Of a stretch of DNA of 24,202 nt, positions 1 through 7,485 are shown in pieces. This stretch comes from a virus, in IMG/VR virus record IMGVR_UViG_3300031658_000122, positions 1 to 24,202 of that record. One strand, 5' to 3'. The notes under the pieces were generated by a model that was given only the letters and a program-made list of their open reading frames with translations, was not told the origin of the DNA and did no database searches. Every line of letters starts with the position of its first letter. Positions within the stretch are counted from its first letter, which is position 1. The position numbers and the translations under genes were made by a program.

Positions 1-306
1 GCCATGAGCTACAAGCTCGTCAGCACCACCAAGTGTAGCGGTTTGAATGGCTGACCTTAAAATACCAGTGCCGCCTAAATCTTCAATAACCCTATCCTTT
101 GATTGAGTTTTAGACGTTGGTGTATAACCAGACCTTCTCGCTGAGGCTATCATGGAAGAAAACTCATCTCGTGATAGTTTCATGCTGTCTGCAAACTGAC
201 CCATAGGTATGTCTGAGTAACTTTTAGACCAAAGACGGTAGGTTAACTCACCATCTGGAAGATCATCATATTGCGGAAATTTACTTCTAATATCTTTTAG
301 CGACAT
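1..306 (-). CDS. Partial virion-associated protein, N-terminal 102 residues
   Basis: The ATG lies at 306-304 and the frame stays open to the window edge, so only the N-terminus is visible. The start reads MSLKDIRSKFPQYDDL, followed by a short helical segment ending in SDIPMGQFADSM. This N-terminal pattern (IR.KFPQY.DL.D..L...W.K.YSD.P...F) is one I know from large phage internal or ejection proteins and 'large polyvalent' proteins, where it precedes varied enzymatic domains. It is the next gene after the 317-residue protein, with an 8-bp gap, in the same minus-strand virion operon. The catalytic or structural part is outside the window, so the specific function cannot be given. Confidence 0.7.
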   Translation of the reverse strand, partial: MSLKDIRSKFPQYDDLPDGELTYRLWSKSYSDIPMGQFADSMKLSRDEFSSMIASARRSGYTPTSKTQSKDRVIEDLGGTGILRSAIQTATLGGADELVAHG

Positions 307-314
307 AATTATTC

Positions 315-1268
315 CTATCGGATGCCCATTGGGTCATTGCTTGAAGATTGACCGCTTGTGGGGATACGATCCAATACGCCTTGGTTTCGTTCTAATACAT
401 CTTTAATAACATCCCTTAAATCCATAAGAGCTTTTTTATAATCCTCTTCATCTTGCGCCAGATTAAGACGGGCTGTAGCCTGCTCCGCTTTCAATCCTTC
501 TACCTCTGTAATCTGACCACCACCCTTTAATGACTCAAAGGCAGCTAAGAATGCCTTGCCTTTGATTTGGTCGTGGTATGCCTCAAAAGCAACTGCATCT
601 GGCGTAACGCTTTTAAACATCGAATCAAGAGAGCCTACAGCGGCATTTAATCCAGCGTGGCCTAAAGCACTATTAATAGTCTCTATTGCGTTATTTGCAT
701 TTGTAACCTGTTTCTGAGCATTAATATCTACAACACCACCACTTATTGGAACCTGAGTGACAACTCCAGTAGTTGCATCCGTTATGTTAGTCATGCCGTC
801 TGGTGCTTTTGCTGGTGCGCCTGATGCTCCGCCTACAGTAATGGTATTACTACTAGCCCCTGACTTATTAAGAGCTAACTTGTATTCATTCCAAGTTCCC
901 TTGAATCCCTGTTCTTGAGCTAGGCGATAGCCGTCAATAGCCGCACCTTCAGACTTGGCTGGTGCGCGAGACTCTTTAATAGCTTCGTTAGGCGTAATAA
1001 AGCCTGCAACTAAAGCCTTAGATATTTCAGGAAACTTATTACCAAGCATCTGCAAAGCCAGTGCTGTCTGACGCTTTAACTGCTCTGCACTTGCTCCAGT
1101 AGCATTTTCTAGCTTGCGGTCACTACGCAAGGCAGTTAGACGATTCTGATACCCTTGCTGGATATTGCCAGCATTGGGATTACCACTCATGCCTGCAAAG
1201 CCAGAAGCTAAGTTAAGACGATTCTCTTCATCGCCTAAATACGAACCAATACTATCTAAGATTCCCAT
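315..1268 (-). CDS. Putative internal/ejection virion protein, unknown function
   Basis: This is a 317-residue protein starting MGILDSIGSYLG, with an AAGGGG ribosome-binding site about 7 bases before the ATG. It is rich in Ala, Gly, Gln and Asn. A middle stretch (about residues 145-180) is Gly/Ser/Thr-rich and probably flexible. The C-terminal half (about 185-300) looks helical, with charged heptad-like segments such as LNLAQDEEDYKKALMDLRD. No signal peptide, membrane segment or catalytic motif is seen. It sits between the repeat protein and the large polyvalent protein in the virion operon, which suggests a structural or DNA-ejection role; that is inferred from context only. Confidence 0.7.
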   Translation of the reverse strand: MGILDSIGSYLGDEENRLNLASGFAGMSGNPNAGNIQQGYQNRLTALRSDRKLENATGASAEQLKRQTALALQMLGNKFPEISKALVAGFITPNEAIKESRAPAKSEGAAIDGYRLAQEQGFKGTWNEYKLALNKSGASSNTITVGGASGAPAKAPDGMTNITDATTGVVTQVPISGGVVDINAQKQVTNANNAIETINSALGHAGLNAAVGSLDSMFKSVTPDAVAFEAYHDQIKGKAFLAAFESLKGGGQITEVEGLKAEQATARLNLAQDEEDYKKALMDLRDVIKDVLERNQGVLDRIPTSGQSSSNDPMGIR

Positions 1269-1270
1269 AA

Positions 1271-3427
1271 TTAACCCCTTTTCATCCCTGCGCCTAGTGA
1301 TAAGTAGTCGAATAATCCTGGGGTGTACCCAGATGTTTGAGAACCAACATTAGGTGCGCCACCCACTGCTTGAAGCAATGCTTGTAAGCTCTGTTGTGGT
1401 GCGCCTGTGAAGCCTTGATACTGGCCTTTAGCTTCGTTAATAAGCTGCTGCTGTAGTGCCTGTTGTGCCAAGCCCTGCTGATCCATACGGTTCTGAATCT
1501 GCTGGCCCATACCGAAGCCCAAGTTAGACAAGTTGCCAAGCTGACTTGCTGCGCCTAGACGCTGCTGCGATCCTGATAAGCCTGCATTCTGGTTAGCTAA
1601 TCGTGCTTGCATCATGGCTGATTGATTCATCTGGCCTGCCTGATTAAAGGCGTTAGCACCGAATTGACCAGCCTGATTGTAAGCACCTTGGTTAGCCTGT
1701 TGAGCCGCCAAAGAGTTAGCTGCTGAGGCTTGTTGTGCCTGCATACCTGCTGACTGATTAGCTAATGATGCTTGGTTAGTAGCATTGGCTCCAAACTGTC
1801 CTGCTTGCATATTTGCAGCTTGGTTTGCTTGCTGTACCGATAGCTGATTAGCTGCTGTTGCTTGATTAGCCTGCAATCCTGCTGACTGATTAGCTAACCC
1901 TGCCTGATTCAATGCAGAAGCACCAAACTGACCTGCTTGCATTTGTGCGTTCTGATTAGCCTGCTGTACGGATAAAGCGTTTGCTGCTGTAGCTTGCTGT
2001 GCTTGCATACCTGCCTGTTGATTAGCCATACCTGCCTGATTTAGTGCGCTTGCACCGAATTGGCCTGATTGGTTAAGTGCTTGCTGGTTTGCCTGCTGTG
2101 CCTGTAGAGCGTTGCCTGCCGATGCTTGCTGCGCTTGTACACTAGATTGTCGGTTAGCTAATGCCGCTTGGTTTGCTGCACTTGCGCCAAACTGACCTGA
2201 CTGCATACGGGCCGCTTGGTTGGCTTGTTGCGCTGCCAGTGTATTAGCCGCGTTAATCTGCTGCGCCTGTATTCCTGCACTCTGGTTAGCTAATGATGCC
2301 TGATTCTGAGCCGAAGCACCGAACTGACTAGACTGCATTTGTGCTGCCTGATTAGCCTGTTGGCGCTGTAGATCAGTACCTACGTTAAACTGTCCAGCCT
2401 GCATATTTGCTTGCTGATTAGATAAGTCTGCCTGCATTCTACGGTCAATATCTTGGCCTGCCTGCTCTTGTGCATTCATATAACCAGCTTGACGCAAGCC
2501 TGATGCTGTCTTAGCAGCCTGCTCTGCAAAGGCTCGATTAGTCTCAGACTCTGCAATACCCTGACGCGATCCGCCATAAGCATTAGCTGCACCTGCCTGC
2601 GCTCCACCAACATTCTGGGCCATCAAACGCTGGCGCTCAATATCACCAAGGGCTTGATCTACAACCTGAGTCTCGTATGGATTGGTATAAGCAAATAAGC
2701 CAGTGCCAGATAATTGACCAGCCTTAATGTTATCAGCAGATACAGTGCGAACATCACCAATAGTGCTGGCTCCATAACCCTGCCCGATCACATTATTTGA
2801 TGTTACGTCATTGGCTCCAGCTATTGTGGATGGGCCATAGCCTTGGCTTGCAACATCGTAGGAGTTAATTGGATTTACGCCAGCTACGCTAGACGCATTA
2901 TAGCCCTGCCCAGTTACATTAGAAGCCGTGATTGGATTAACGCCTGCCATCGCTACTGAATCGTAGCCCCTACCTACTACATTATCGGAAGTTATTGGGT
3001 CAACACCAGCCATTGCTGATGGATCGTAACCTTCACCAACTATACTGTCAGATGTAATTGGATTAACACCTGCCATAGTTGCTGGATTATACCCACGCTG
3101 ACGAACGATTGCAGGATTGACCTGCATAGGGCGGTAGCCTGTCTCTGCTGCTGCCGTACCCATAGCGCCTTGTAAACCCTGCGCTGCTGCTTGGTTTACA
3201 TTAAAGCCTTGCTGCGGCTGACTTATAGCGGAAGGAGCTTGGCTAATTCCACTACCAACCTCACCACCCCTAGTGGGAGCTGTAGGAGATCCATAAACCA
3301 CTTGATTAGGGTCGCCACCTACAAGACCTCTAAGCGGCCCTCTTGATGCTGTGTTTTGTATACCTTTATACATTTGATTTGCAAAAGTACTTGGTATTTG
3401 GCTATTTCTGCCTGCTGATGCTGCCAT
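1271..3427 (-). CDS. Repeat-rich virion protein with 21-residue and 44-residue arrays
   Basis: This 718-residue protein starts with an ATG preceded by AAGGA at 8-9 bases. Residues 112-237 hold six tandem 21-residue repeats with consensus GY..S.MAGVNPITSDNVVGQ. Residues 240-340 contain the segment TNPYETQVVDQALGDIERQR followed by a Gly/Ala-rich GGSRQGIAESETNRAFAEQAA region, a pattern I recognise from uncharacterised marine phage proteins. Residues 356 to about 619 form six 44-residue Gln/Ala/Asn-rich repeats, each divisible into four 11-residue units, as expected for hendecad coiled coils. The C-terminus is unique and ends in LFDYLSLGAGMKRG. No enzyme motif is seen. Its place beside other ejection-type proteins suggests an elongated virion component. 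Confidence 0.75.
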   Translation of the reverse strand: MAASAGRNSQIPSTFANQMYKGIQNTASRGPLRGLVGGDPNQVVYGSPTAPTRGGEVGSGISQAPSAISQPQQGFNVNQAAAQGLQGAMGTAAAETGYRPMQVNPAIVRQRGYNPATMAGVNPITSDSIVGEGYDPSAMAGVDPITSDNVVGRGYDSVAMAGVNPITASNVTGQGYNASSVAGVNPINSYDVASQGYGPSTIAGANDVTSNNVIGQGYGASTIGDVRTVSADNIKAGQLSGTGLFAYTNPYETQVVDQALGDIERQRLMAQNVGGAQAGAANAYGGSRQGIAESETNRAFAEQAAKTASGLRQAGYMNAQEQAGQDIDRRMQADLSNQQANMQAGQFNVGTDLQRQQANQAAQMQSSQFGASAQNQASLANQSAGIQAQQINAANTLAAQQANQAARMQSGQFGASAANQAALANRQSSVQAQQASAGNALQAQQANQQALNQSGQFGASALNQAGMANQQAGMQAQQATAANALSVQQANQNAQMQAGQFGASALNQAGLANQSAGLQANQATAANQLSVQQANQAANMQAGQFGANATNQASLANQSAGMQAQQASAANSLAAQQANQGAYNQAGQFGANAFNQAGQMNQSAMMQARLANQNAGLSGSQQRLGAASQLGNLSNLGFGMGQQIQNRMDQQGLAQQALQQQLINEAKGQYQGFTGAPQQSLQALLQAVGGAPNVGSQTSGYTPGLFDYLSLGAGMKRG
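1571..2362 (-). repeat. Six 132-bp tandem repeats coding for 44-residue hendecad units
   Basis: The units begin QQANQ and contain SGQFGASA.NQA and LANQSAGMQAQQ; five are exactly 44 residues and the sixth decays at its C-terminal end. Each unit splits into four 11-residue segments. The DNA repeats are diverged rather than identical, so this is an old expansion. Confidence 0.85.
2717..3094 (-). repeat. Six 63-bp tandem repeats coding for 21-residue units
   Basis: Each unit starts GY and carries MAGVNPIT or a close variant, followed by a V.GQ or V.GR ending. The last unit (IGDVRTVSADNIKAG) is the most diverged. The Gly/Pro-bearing turn pattern suggests a repeated beta or linker structure rather than a helix. 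Confidence 0.85.
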
Positions 3428-3438
3428 AATCTTATTCC

Positions 3439-4656
3439 TTATAAACCGAATTTATAGCCAGTTTTAGCCTTGCCCTTAGTAGATCCGCCTTGCCCTGCGT
3501 AGCCGTTGTTCTGTGGGGCCGACCATGTGTTGTTACCACCGCCCCCGCCACCGCCTTGGTTTACTGCTGCTGCAAGAGCGGCTTGCTGTTGTGCATAAGC
3601 TACCTGTGCGGCTTGTTCAGCAGCCATGCGTTGTGCTGCTGCGGCTTGTTCATCTGCATATGCTTGGGCGGCTGCTTCTGCATCTGCTGCTGCCTGAAGC
3701 CTATCTTGAGCTATCTTCTGTTGATGAGCCGCTTGAACTGCCTTTAATGACGCTGCGTACTGATCTCCATTACCGTAGTAGTCTCCACCACTAATAATAT
3801 TGGCTGATGGTATTCCAGTAGTCGTTACATTACTCATTAATCCACCGCTAACATCGCTATTATCTAGCTCACTAACGACAGCATTAGGCGATCCGCCAGA
3901 AAGAGGATTGTCAGTAAATCCTTCGTAGATCTGACCAAACATGCTTGAGTCTAGTAAGTTTCCAGCGATACCTGCCGCTGCGTCTGAATTGCTCATTATA
4001 CTATTGAAGCCGTTATTGTTAGCTGCTGCGTTAGCTAGGCCATGATCTACCTGACCTTCACCGTATCCAACTGTGTAACTATTGCCATCGTCACCAATAA
4101 AGGAATCTCCGCCTGTTAGGTCGCCAGATCCTGCTTGGGGATAGATAGAGTCATAAGCACTTCCACCGCCACTTCCTACGCTAGTAGTTGGGGCAGGAGG
4201 AACATAACCACCGCCTGTCTCGTTAGAGAACATCTGGCTAGTTTGTGTTGGAGTAGCCGCATAATTACCCTGCGCTTGCGCACCAGTAAACGGATCAATA
4301 AACATATCCGTCATTGCTTTATATTGTGCTGGTCTATTAGCTTGTAGCTGGTCAAGTGATTGCTGGTAGAGTGGAGCACTTGAGTAGCCTTGAATACCGC
4401 CTGCAAATGTCTGGGCCTGTGGCATTCCTGCCATAGCATCAAAACCTTGCGGAGCTAATCCAAAGGCGCTGGCTGCATTCCCAGTAGATTGCATAGACTG
4501 CTGTTGCATGGGTGAGAAAGCAGCTACATCGGGGCCGTAGTAAGGCACATAGCCTATACTGGATACGTCACGCGCTTTGTTGATGTTCTCAATAGCAGCA
4601 TTTTCCAACCAAGCTGGAATTTGTGTATTACTTGTAGTTGAACCGCCTTTTGACAT
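3439..4656 (-). CDS. Conserved phage virion protein, unknown function
   Basis: A 405-residue protein starting MSKGGSTTSNTQIPAWLENAA, with AGAGG 8 bases before the ATG, inside the end of the upstream gene. The N-terminal 70 residues (IPAWLENAA.ENI..A.....GYVPYYGPDVAAFSPMQ) match a family I know from marine phage structural clusters, always uncharacterised. Residues 130-290 are Gly/Ser/Asn-rich and low in complexity. Residues about 298-368 form a Gln/Ala-rich helical segment, and the C-terminus is a Gly run followed by a basic tail. It lies 2 bp after the GNAT-like gene and just before the repeat protein. A role in the tail or ejection apparatus is inferred only. Confidence 0.7.
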   Translation of the reverse strand: MSKGGSTTSNTQIPAWLENAAIENINKARDVSSIGYVPYYGPDVAAFSPMQQQSMQSTGNAASAFGLAPQGFDAMAGMPQAQTFAGGIQGYSSAPLYQQSLDQLQANRPAQYKAMTDMFIDPFTGAQAQGNYAATPTQTSQMFSNETGGGYVPPAPTTSVGSGGGSAYDSIYPQAGSGDLTGGDSFIGDDGNSYTVGYGEGQVDHGLANAAANNNGFNSIMSNSDAAAGIAGNLLDSSMFGQIYEGFTDNPLSGGSPNAVVSELDNSDVSGGLMSNVTTTGIPSANIISGGDYYGNGDQYAASLKAVQAAHQQKIAQDRLQAAADAEAAAQAYADEQAAAAQRMAAEQAAQVAYAQQQAALAAAVNQGGGGGGGNNTWSAPQNNGYAGQGGSTKGKAKTGYKFGL

Positions 4657-4658
4657 AT

Positions 4659-5015
4659 CTAAAACCTCTTCTCTAATAATACTAACTGCGACTTCCAGCC
4701 ATCACCTTTTAATGCCTTAACCCAGCCCTTGCGACCTGTCATGGTTAGACTCTCGCAGCCCTGATCTATGGCCCACTGCACCACTGATTCGTGCATACTT
4801 ATAATTTCATCTAAGTCACCACCGCCAAGGAATACATGGAGCACCTTCTTGCGTGGGTAAACTGTAATCTCTGTAACTAAACATGAGTCCTTTGCAGGCC
4901 ATAGCTGCATACTTCCAGCTAATATAGCCTCTACTATGTCTTCATATATATGAGTGCCACCACCGTACTCTAAGGCGCTCTCAATCCAACCTTTGCAGCG
5001 TTCTAGCTCAATCAT
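4659..5015 (-). CDS. GNAT-like small phage protein
   Basis: I chose the ATG at 5015, giving 118 residues, because its ATGA overlaps the stop of the preceding gene; an upstream TTG at 5027 would add four residues. The sequence has an acyltransferase-like layout. A beta segment SCLVTEITVYPRKKVLHVFLGGGDL resembles the paired strands before the cofactor site, a helix (HESVVQWAIDQGCESL) follows, and TMTGRKGWVKALKGDGWK ends the domain. I know this arrangement from short phage proteins beside tail genes. It may be functionally comparable to the GNAT-like gp13 of T7, but similarity to gp13 itself is not evident. Activity is untested. Confidence 0.65.
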   Translation of the reverse strand: MIELERCKGWIESALEYGGGTHIYEDIVEAILAGSMQLWPAKDSCLVTEITVYPRKKVLHVFLGGGDLDEIISMHESVVQWAIDQGCESLTMTGRKGWVKALKGDGWKSQLVLLEKRF

Positions 5016-5377
5016 CCGACAATCCAAGTTGTAGCATTCCTAAACACTGGGATTACCACTGATCCGCCTGCTGCCACGTTAGCGCCAAAAGTAGGTGATA
5101 ACGCATCTGTTACATAAGCCCGTTGACCAACTACACCCGTAGGTAGTGCTGATACTGTAAACCCTGAGTTAATTACAACACCAACAAAAGCACCGTTAAT
5201 AGACACTACTGGATAGCCTGTTCTGTCCCATAGGATTATGCCGTCCTCTGCTGCTGACTCACCGCTAACCTTATGGCGTAGCTGTGACCTAACCTGAGTT
5301 AAGTAGACCCCTAAACGCTGTGACCAATTAAGCCAATCATTGCCATTAGGCTTGGGTGGCATTTGTTGTACGCTCAA
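5012..5377 (-). CDS. Short conserved virion-cluster protein
   Basis: A 121-residue protein if translation begins at the TTG at 5377, whose TTGA overlaps the stop of the upstream gene and which follows GGGGG by 6 bases. The alternative is the ATG at 5362 (116 residues), which lacks a clear ribosome-binding site. The N-terminus PPKPNGNDWLNWSQRLGVYL is helical. The C-terminal part carries GYPVVSINGAFVGVV and the pattern LPTGVVGQRAYVTDA followed by a beta-rich NATTWIVG ending, a module also seen at the ends of phage tail fibres. A tail-associated role is likely but not shown. Confidence 0.65.
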   Translation of the reverse strand: MSVQQMPPKPNGNDWLNWSQRLGVYLTQVRSQLRHKVSGESAAEDGIILWDRTGYPVVSINGAFVGVVINSGFTVSALPTGVVGQRAYVTDALSPTFGANVAAGGSVVIPVFRNATTWIVG

Positions 5378-6855
5378 CGATTGCCCCCAGCTTTAACTTC
5401 AATTCGGTTAATACCAACACGCCAATCTCCATCTATAAGAGTGTCTATACGCAACCTGATTTGCCTGCCCGTTAATCTTAGCGATACAGGATTACCCATC
5501 GTATAAGGGCCATAACTGCGCTCTGTATCATTAGGGTAGAATCGAGTCTTGAGTGTGGCGGTAACATCACCCTGATTACGCTCGTCTGGGATCATTTGGG
5601 TGACGCTCATTACATTGTCACCAGATCCAAGCATGATCGGCCCTGACTCTGCATAAGGCTTTAAGCCACCATAATTAAAGCCAACCTCATGCTCATACAA
5701 GAGTTTATCTGTAGGGTTTGAGTAGATTGGGAATCGGTACACGCCTGCGTCAGATCCAGCAGTACGAGCCAGCTTGCCTATAGTCCATGTGTTCTCTTGG
5801 TAGTTAAACGAGACATACCTATCATTTTCTGTAGACGCGTCAGACGGATAGAACCAGCGTATCTCACTAAATTTAGCATTTGATACAGCGACAATTTTAC
5901 TCATTTGCCCTACGTTTATGTCACTATAAATATAGTCTGCCACATCACTACTTAACTCTTGTACAGTGCCGCCTGAGTAGACAAAGAAAGACTCTCTGCC
6001 CATCCATACAGCGCCCATATCAACTACAGCTACACCCTGCTTACTTACGCTACCGCATGATGTGCCTACCCGTTCAACACCGTAAACATATGGAGGCCCA
6101 GAATATGTGGCTGTATGCGCGTCTGTGGTCGTTAGGATCAAGGCTTGGTTCTGTACTCGTACACCGCTTTGGATTACACCAGACGTTTGTAGCTCAATGT
6201 CTCCAGCTTCGTTGGTTGCGGCAGGAGTCCATACAGTATTGTCTTCACGGTCTGACCATTGAATCTTACGAGGGTTTCCGCCAGCACCAAATGCCATTAA
6301 GAATCGTTCATCTGTGACCATCATGCTCACATTGCCTGTAGGCGCGTTAGCGATCACTGCTGCTGGTGTACTGGTGTTTAATTGCCACTCGTATAACTTA
6401 CCATCAGCATTAGAGCAGGCTACTAGATACTGTCCCCATGTATCCATAGACCAAGTAGTTGATGATAAGCCTAAAGTACTTTCTGGCCTTGGCTCCCCAT
6501 ACGGATCATAGCCATAAGTTCCACCACCAAACGAGGTTGAGTCAATCGCTGTCTCAGTGCCTGCTGTTAGACCTACTGGGGTAATGTTGTGTTGTACGCT
6601 ATCATCGTCATAGACATACAAATTCCTGTATGTGCCTGCTGCAATCCAGCGGTTACTACTATTATCAAGCCACACTTTCATAGAGCGTGTAATATCTAGC
6701 GTAGGCGTATCTGAACGTACACGCCAACCCTGTACAGGCTGCATAGTTCCATCATGCCAGCGTACTAAATTAGAATCGCGCCACCTTCCTTGCGATTGTA
6801 AATCTGTACCGTTTCTGTATATTCCTGCTGGAATATCTAGTGGAATAAGTGCCAT
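5374..6855 (-). CDS. Putative tail hub/nozzle protein
   Basis: A 493-residue, almost entirely beta-type protein with many Trp, Tyr and Gly. It starts MALIPLDIPAGIYRNGTDLQ with AGAGG 5 bases upstream. The N-terminal pattern IPAGIYRNGT..Q..GRW.D.NLVRW..GT..P..GW is typical of a phage family that I associate with the distal tail tube of short-tailed phages. Recurrent segments such as WGQYLVACSNADGKLYEW and RFLMAFGAGGNPRKIQWSD look like propeller blades. By analogy with gp12 of T7 or gp10 of P22 it may form the nozzle or stabilise packaged DNA. The assignment rests on length, fold pattern and gene order. Confidence 0.65.
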   Translation of the reverse strand: MALIPLDIPAGIYRNGTDLQSQGRWRDSNLVRWHDGTMQPVQGWRVRSDTPTLDITRSMKVWLDNSSNRWIAAGTYRNLYVYDDDSVQHNITPVGLTAGTETAIDSTSFGGGTYGYDPYGEPRPESTLGLSSTTWSMDTWGQYLVACSNADGKLYEWQLNTSTPAAVIANAPTGNVSMMVTDERFLMAFGAGGNPRKIQWSDREDNTVWTPAATNEAGDIELQTSGVIQSGVRVQNQALILTTTDAHTATYSGPPYVYGVERVGTSCGSVSKQGVAVVDMGAVWMGRESFFVYSGGTVQELSSDVADYIYSDINVGQMSKIVAVSNAKFSEIRWFYPSDASTENDRYVSFNYQENTWTIGKLARTAGSDAGVYRFPIYSNPTDKLLYEHEVGFNYGGLKPYAESGPIMLGSGDNVMSVTQMIPDERNQGDVTATLKTRFYPNDTERSYGPYTMGNPVSLRLTGRQIRLRIDTLIDGDWRVGINRIEVKAGGNR

Positions 6856-6856
6856 A

Positions 6857-7126
6857 TTAGCCTCTTAGGGAATACGCTATAAACGAAATACTTGCAGTAA
6901 ATAGCACAAAAAAGATTCGCTCTGCCATCCGACTTGCCCCTGTGTTCTCGATAACCGATATATTAATGGTATCGATGCGTTCACTATGATGGTCTAGTCG
7001 CTTATCTTGCGTCACGTTATGGTCAACCAAGCCCTCTAAACGGATACTGTGTTCAGTGAGCTTCACCATAGCTACAACAAGTGTGTCTACCTTACCCTCA
7101 ATCCTTGCAATCCTAGCGTCTTCCAT
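6857..7126 (-). CDS. Coiled-coil protein with C-terminal membrane segment, holin candidate
   Basis: I chose the ATG at 7126 (89 residues) because AAGGAAG lies 7 bases before it. The upstream ATG at 7165 has only a weak site and would add 13 residues. Residues 1-65 are charged and helical with a heptad look (IARIEGKVDTLVVAMVKLTEH, then RLDHHSERIDTINI). Residues about 70-86 (IFFVLFTASISFIAYSL) form one membrane helix near the C-terminus. This coiled-coil-then-membrane layout resembles XhlA-type proteins and some phage lysis proteins. No endolysin is nearby, so a holin role is only a possibility; a tail-membrane contact is another. Confidence 0.6.
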   Translation of the reverse strand: MEDARIARIEGKVDTLVVAMVKLTEHSIRLEGLVDHNVTQDKRLDHHSERIDTINISVIENTGASRMAERIFFVLFTASISFIAYSLRG

Positions 7127-7196
7127 TCGTTTACTTCCTTGATAGAGGTGTAATGCAAGCGCCATTTAAGCTACCTTGCTATACATGAAATACTAA

Positions 7197-7481
7197 TTAA
7201 GCAGCTAAATAATTAATTTCATCTTGTAGTCGTGCAATCTCGGCTACTACTGGATCTACCCAGCCAGCTACTTCTGCCCATGTAGTGCCATCAAAGGTAT
7301 AGCGACCACCTTTCCAATCAGCAGGAGGCGTTACACCAGCATGGATAGTTGCATTACTTGAATTCATATCACCAATCACGAAGTGTTGACAGATAATGTT
7401 GTCAGCAGTAGTGTTTAGCGTGTCGGTATCATCAAAGGTATAGGCTGATACGTTGTTAGAGTTAAATGTGATTGTTTGCAT
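7197..7481 (-). CDS. Small tail-fibre-associated protein
   Basis: A 94-residue protein immediately after the tail fibre gene, with AAGGGA about 10 bases before the ATG. The N-terminal two thirds are beta-type, with YTFDDTDTLNTTADNI and YTFDGTTWAEVAGW; the C-terminus is a helix (PVVAEIARLQDEINYLAA). Small genes directly 3' of a phage fibre often encode assembly chaperones or fibre-attached proteins, which is the best guess here. I do not recognise a named family. Confidence 0.6.
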   Translation of the reverse strand: MQTITFNSNNVSAYTFDDTDTLNTTADNIICQHFVIGDMNSSNATIHAGVTPPADWKGGRYTFDGTTWAEVAGWVDPVVAEIARLQDEINYLAA

Positions 7482-7485
7482 TAGA

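Noticed and set aside
1571-3094. Tandem repeats considered as a CRISPR array
   Set aside because: The repeats are contiguous, diverged and in frame with no spacers; they encode protein repeats.
3490-3794. Plus-strand Cys/Leu-rich frames
   Set aside because: They are the antisense of the Gln/Ala-rich helical and Gly-rich segments of the 405-residue gene; composition follows from the repeats.
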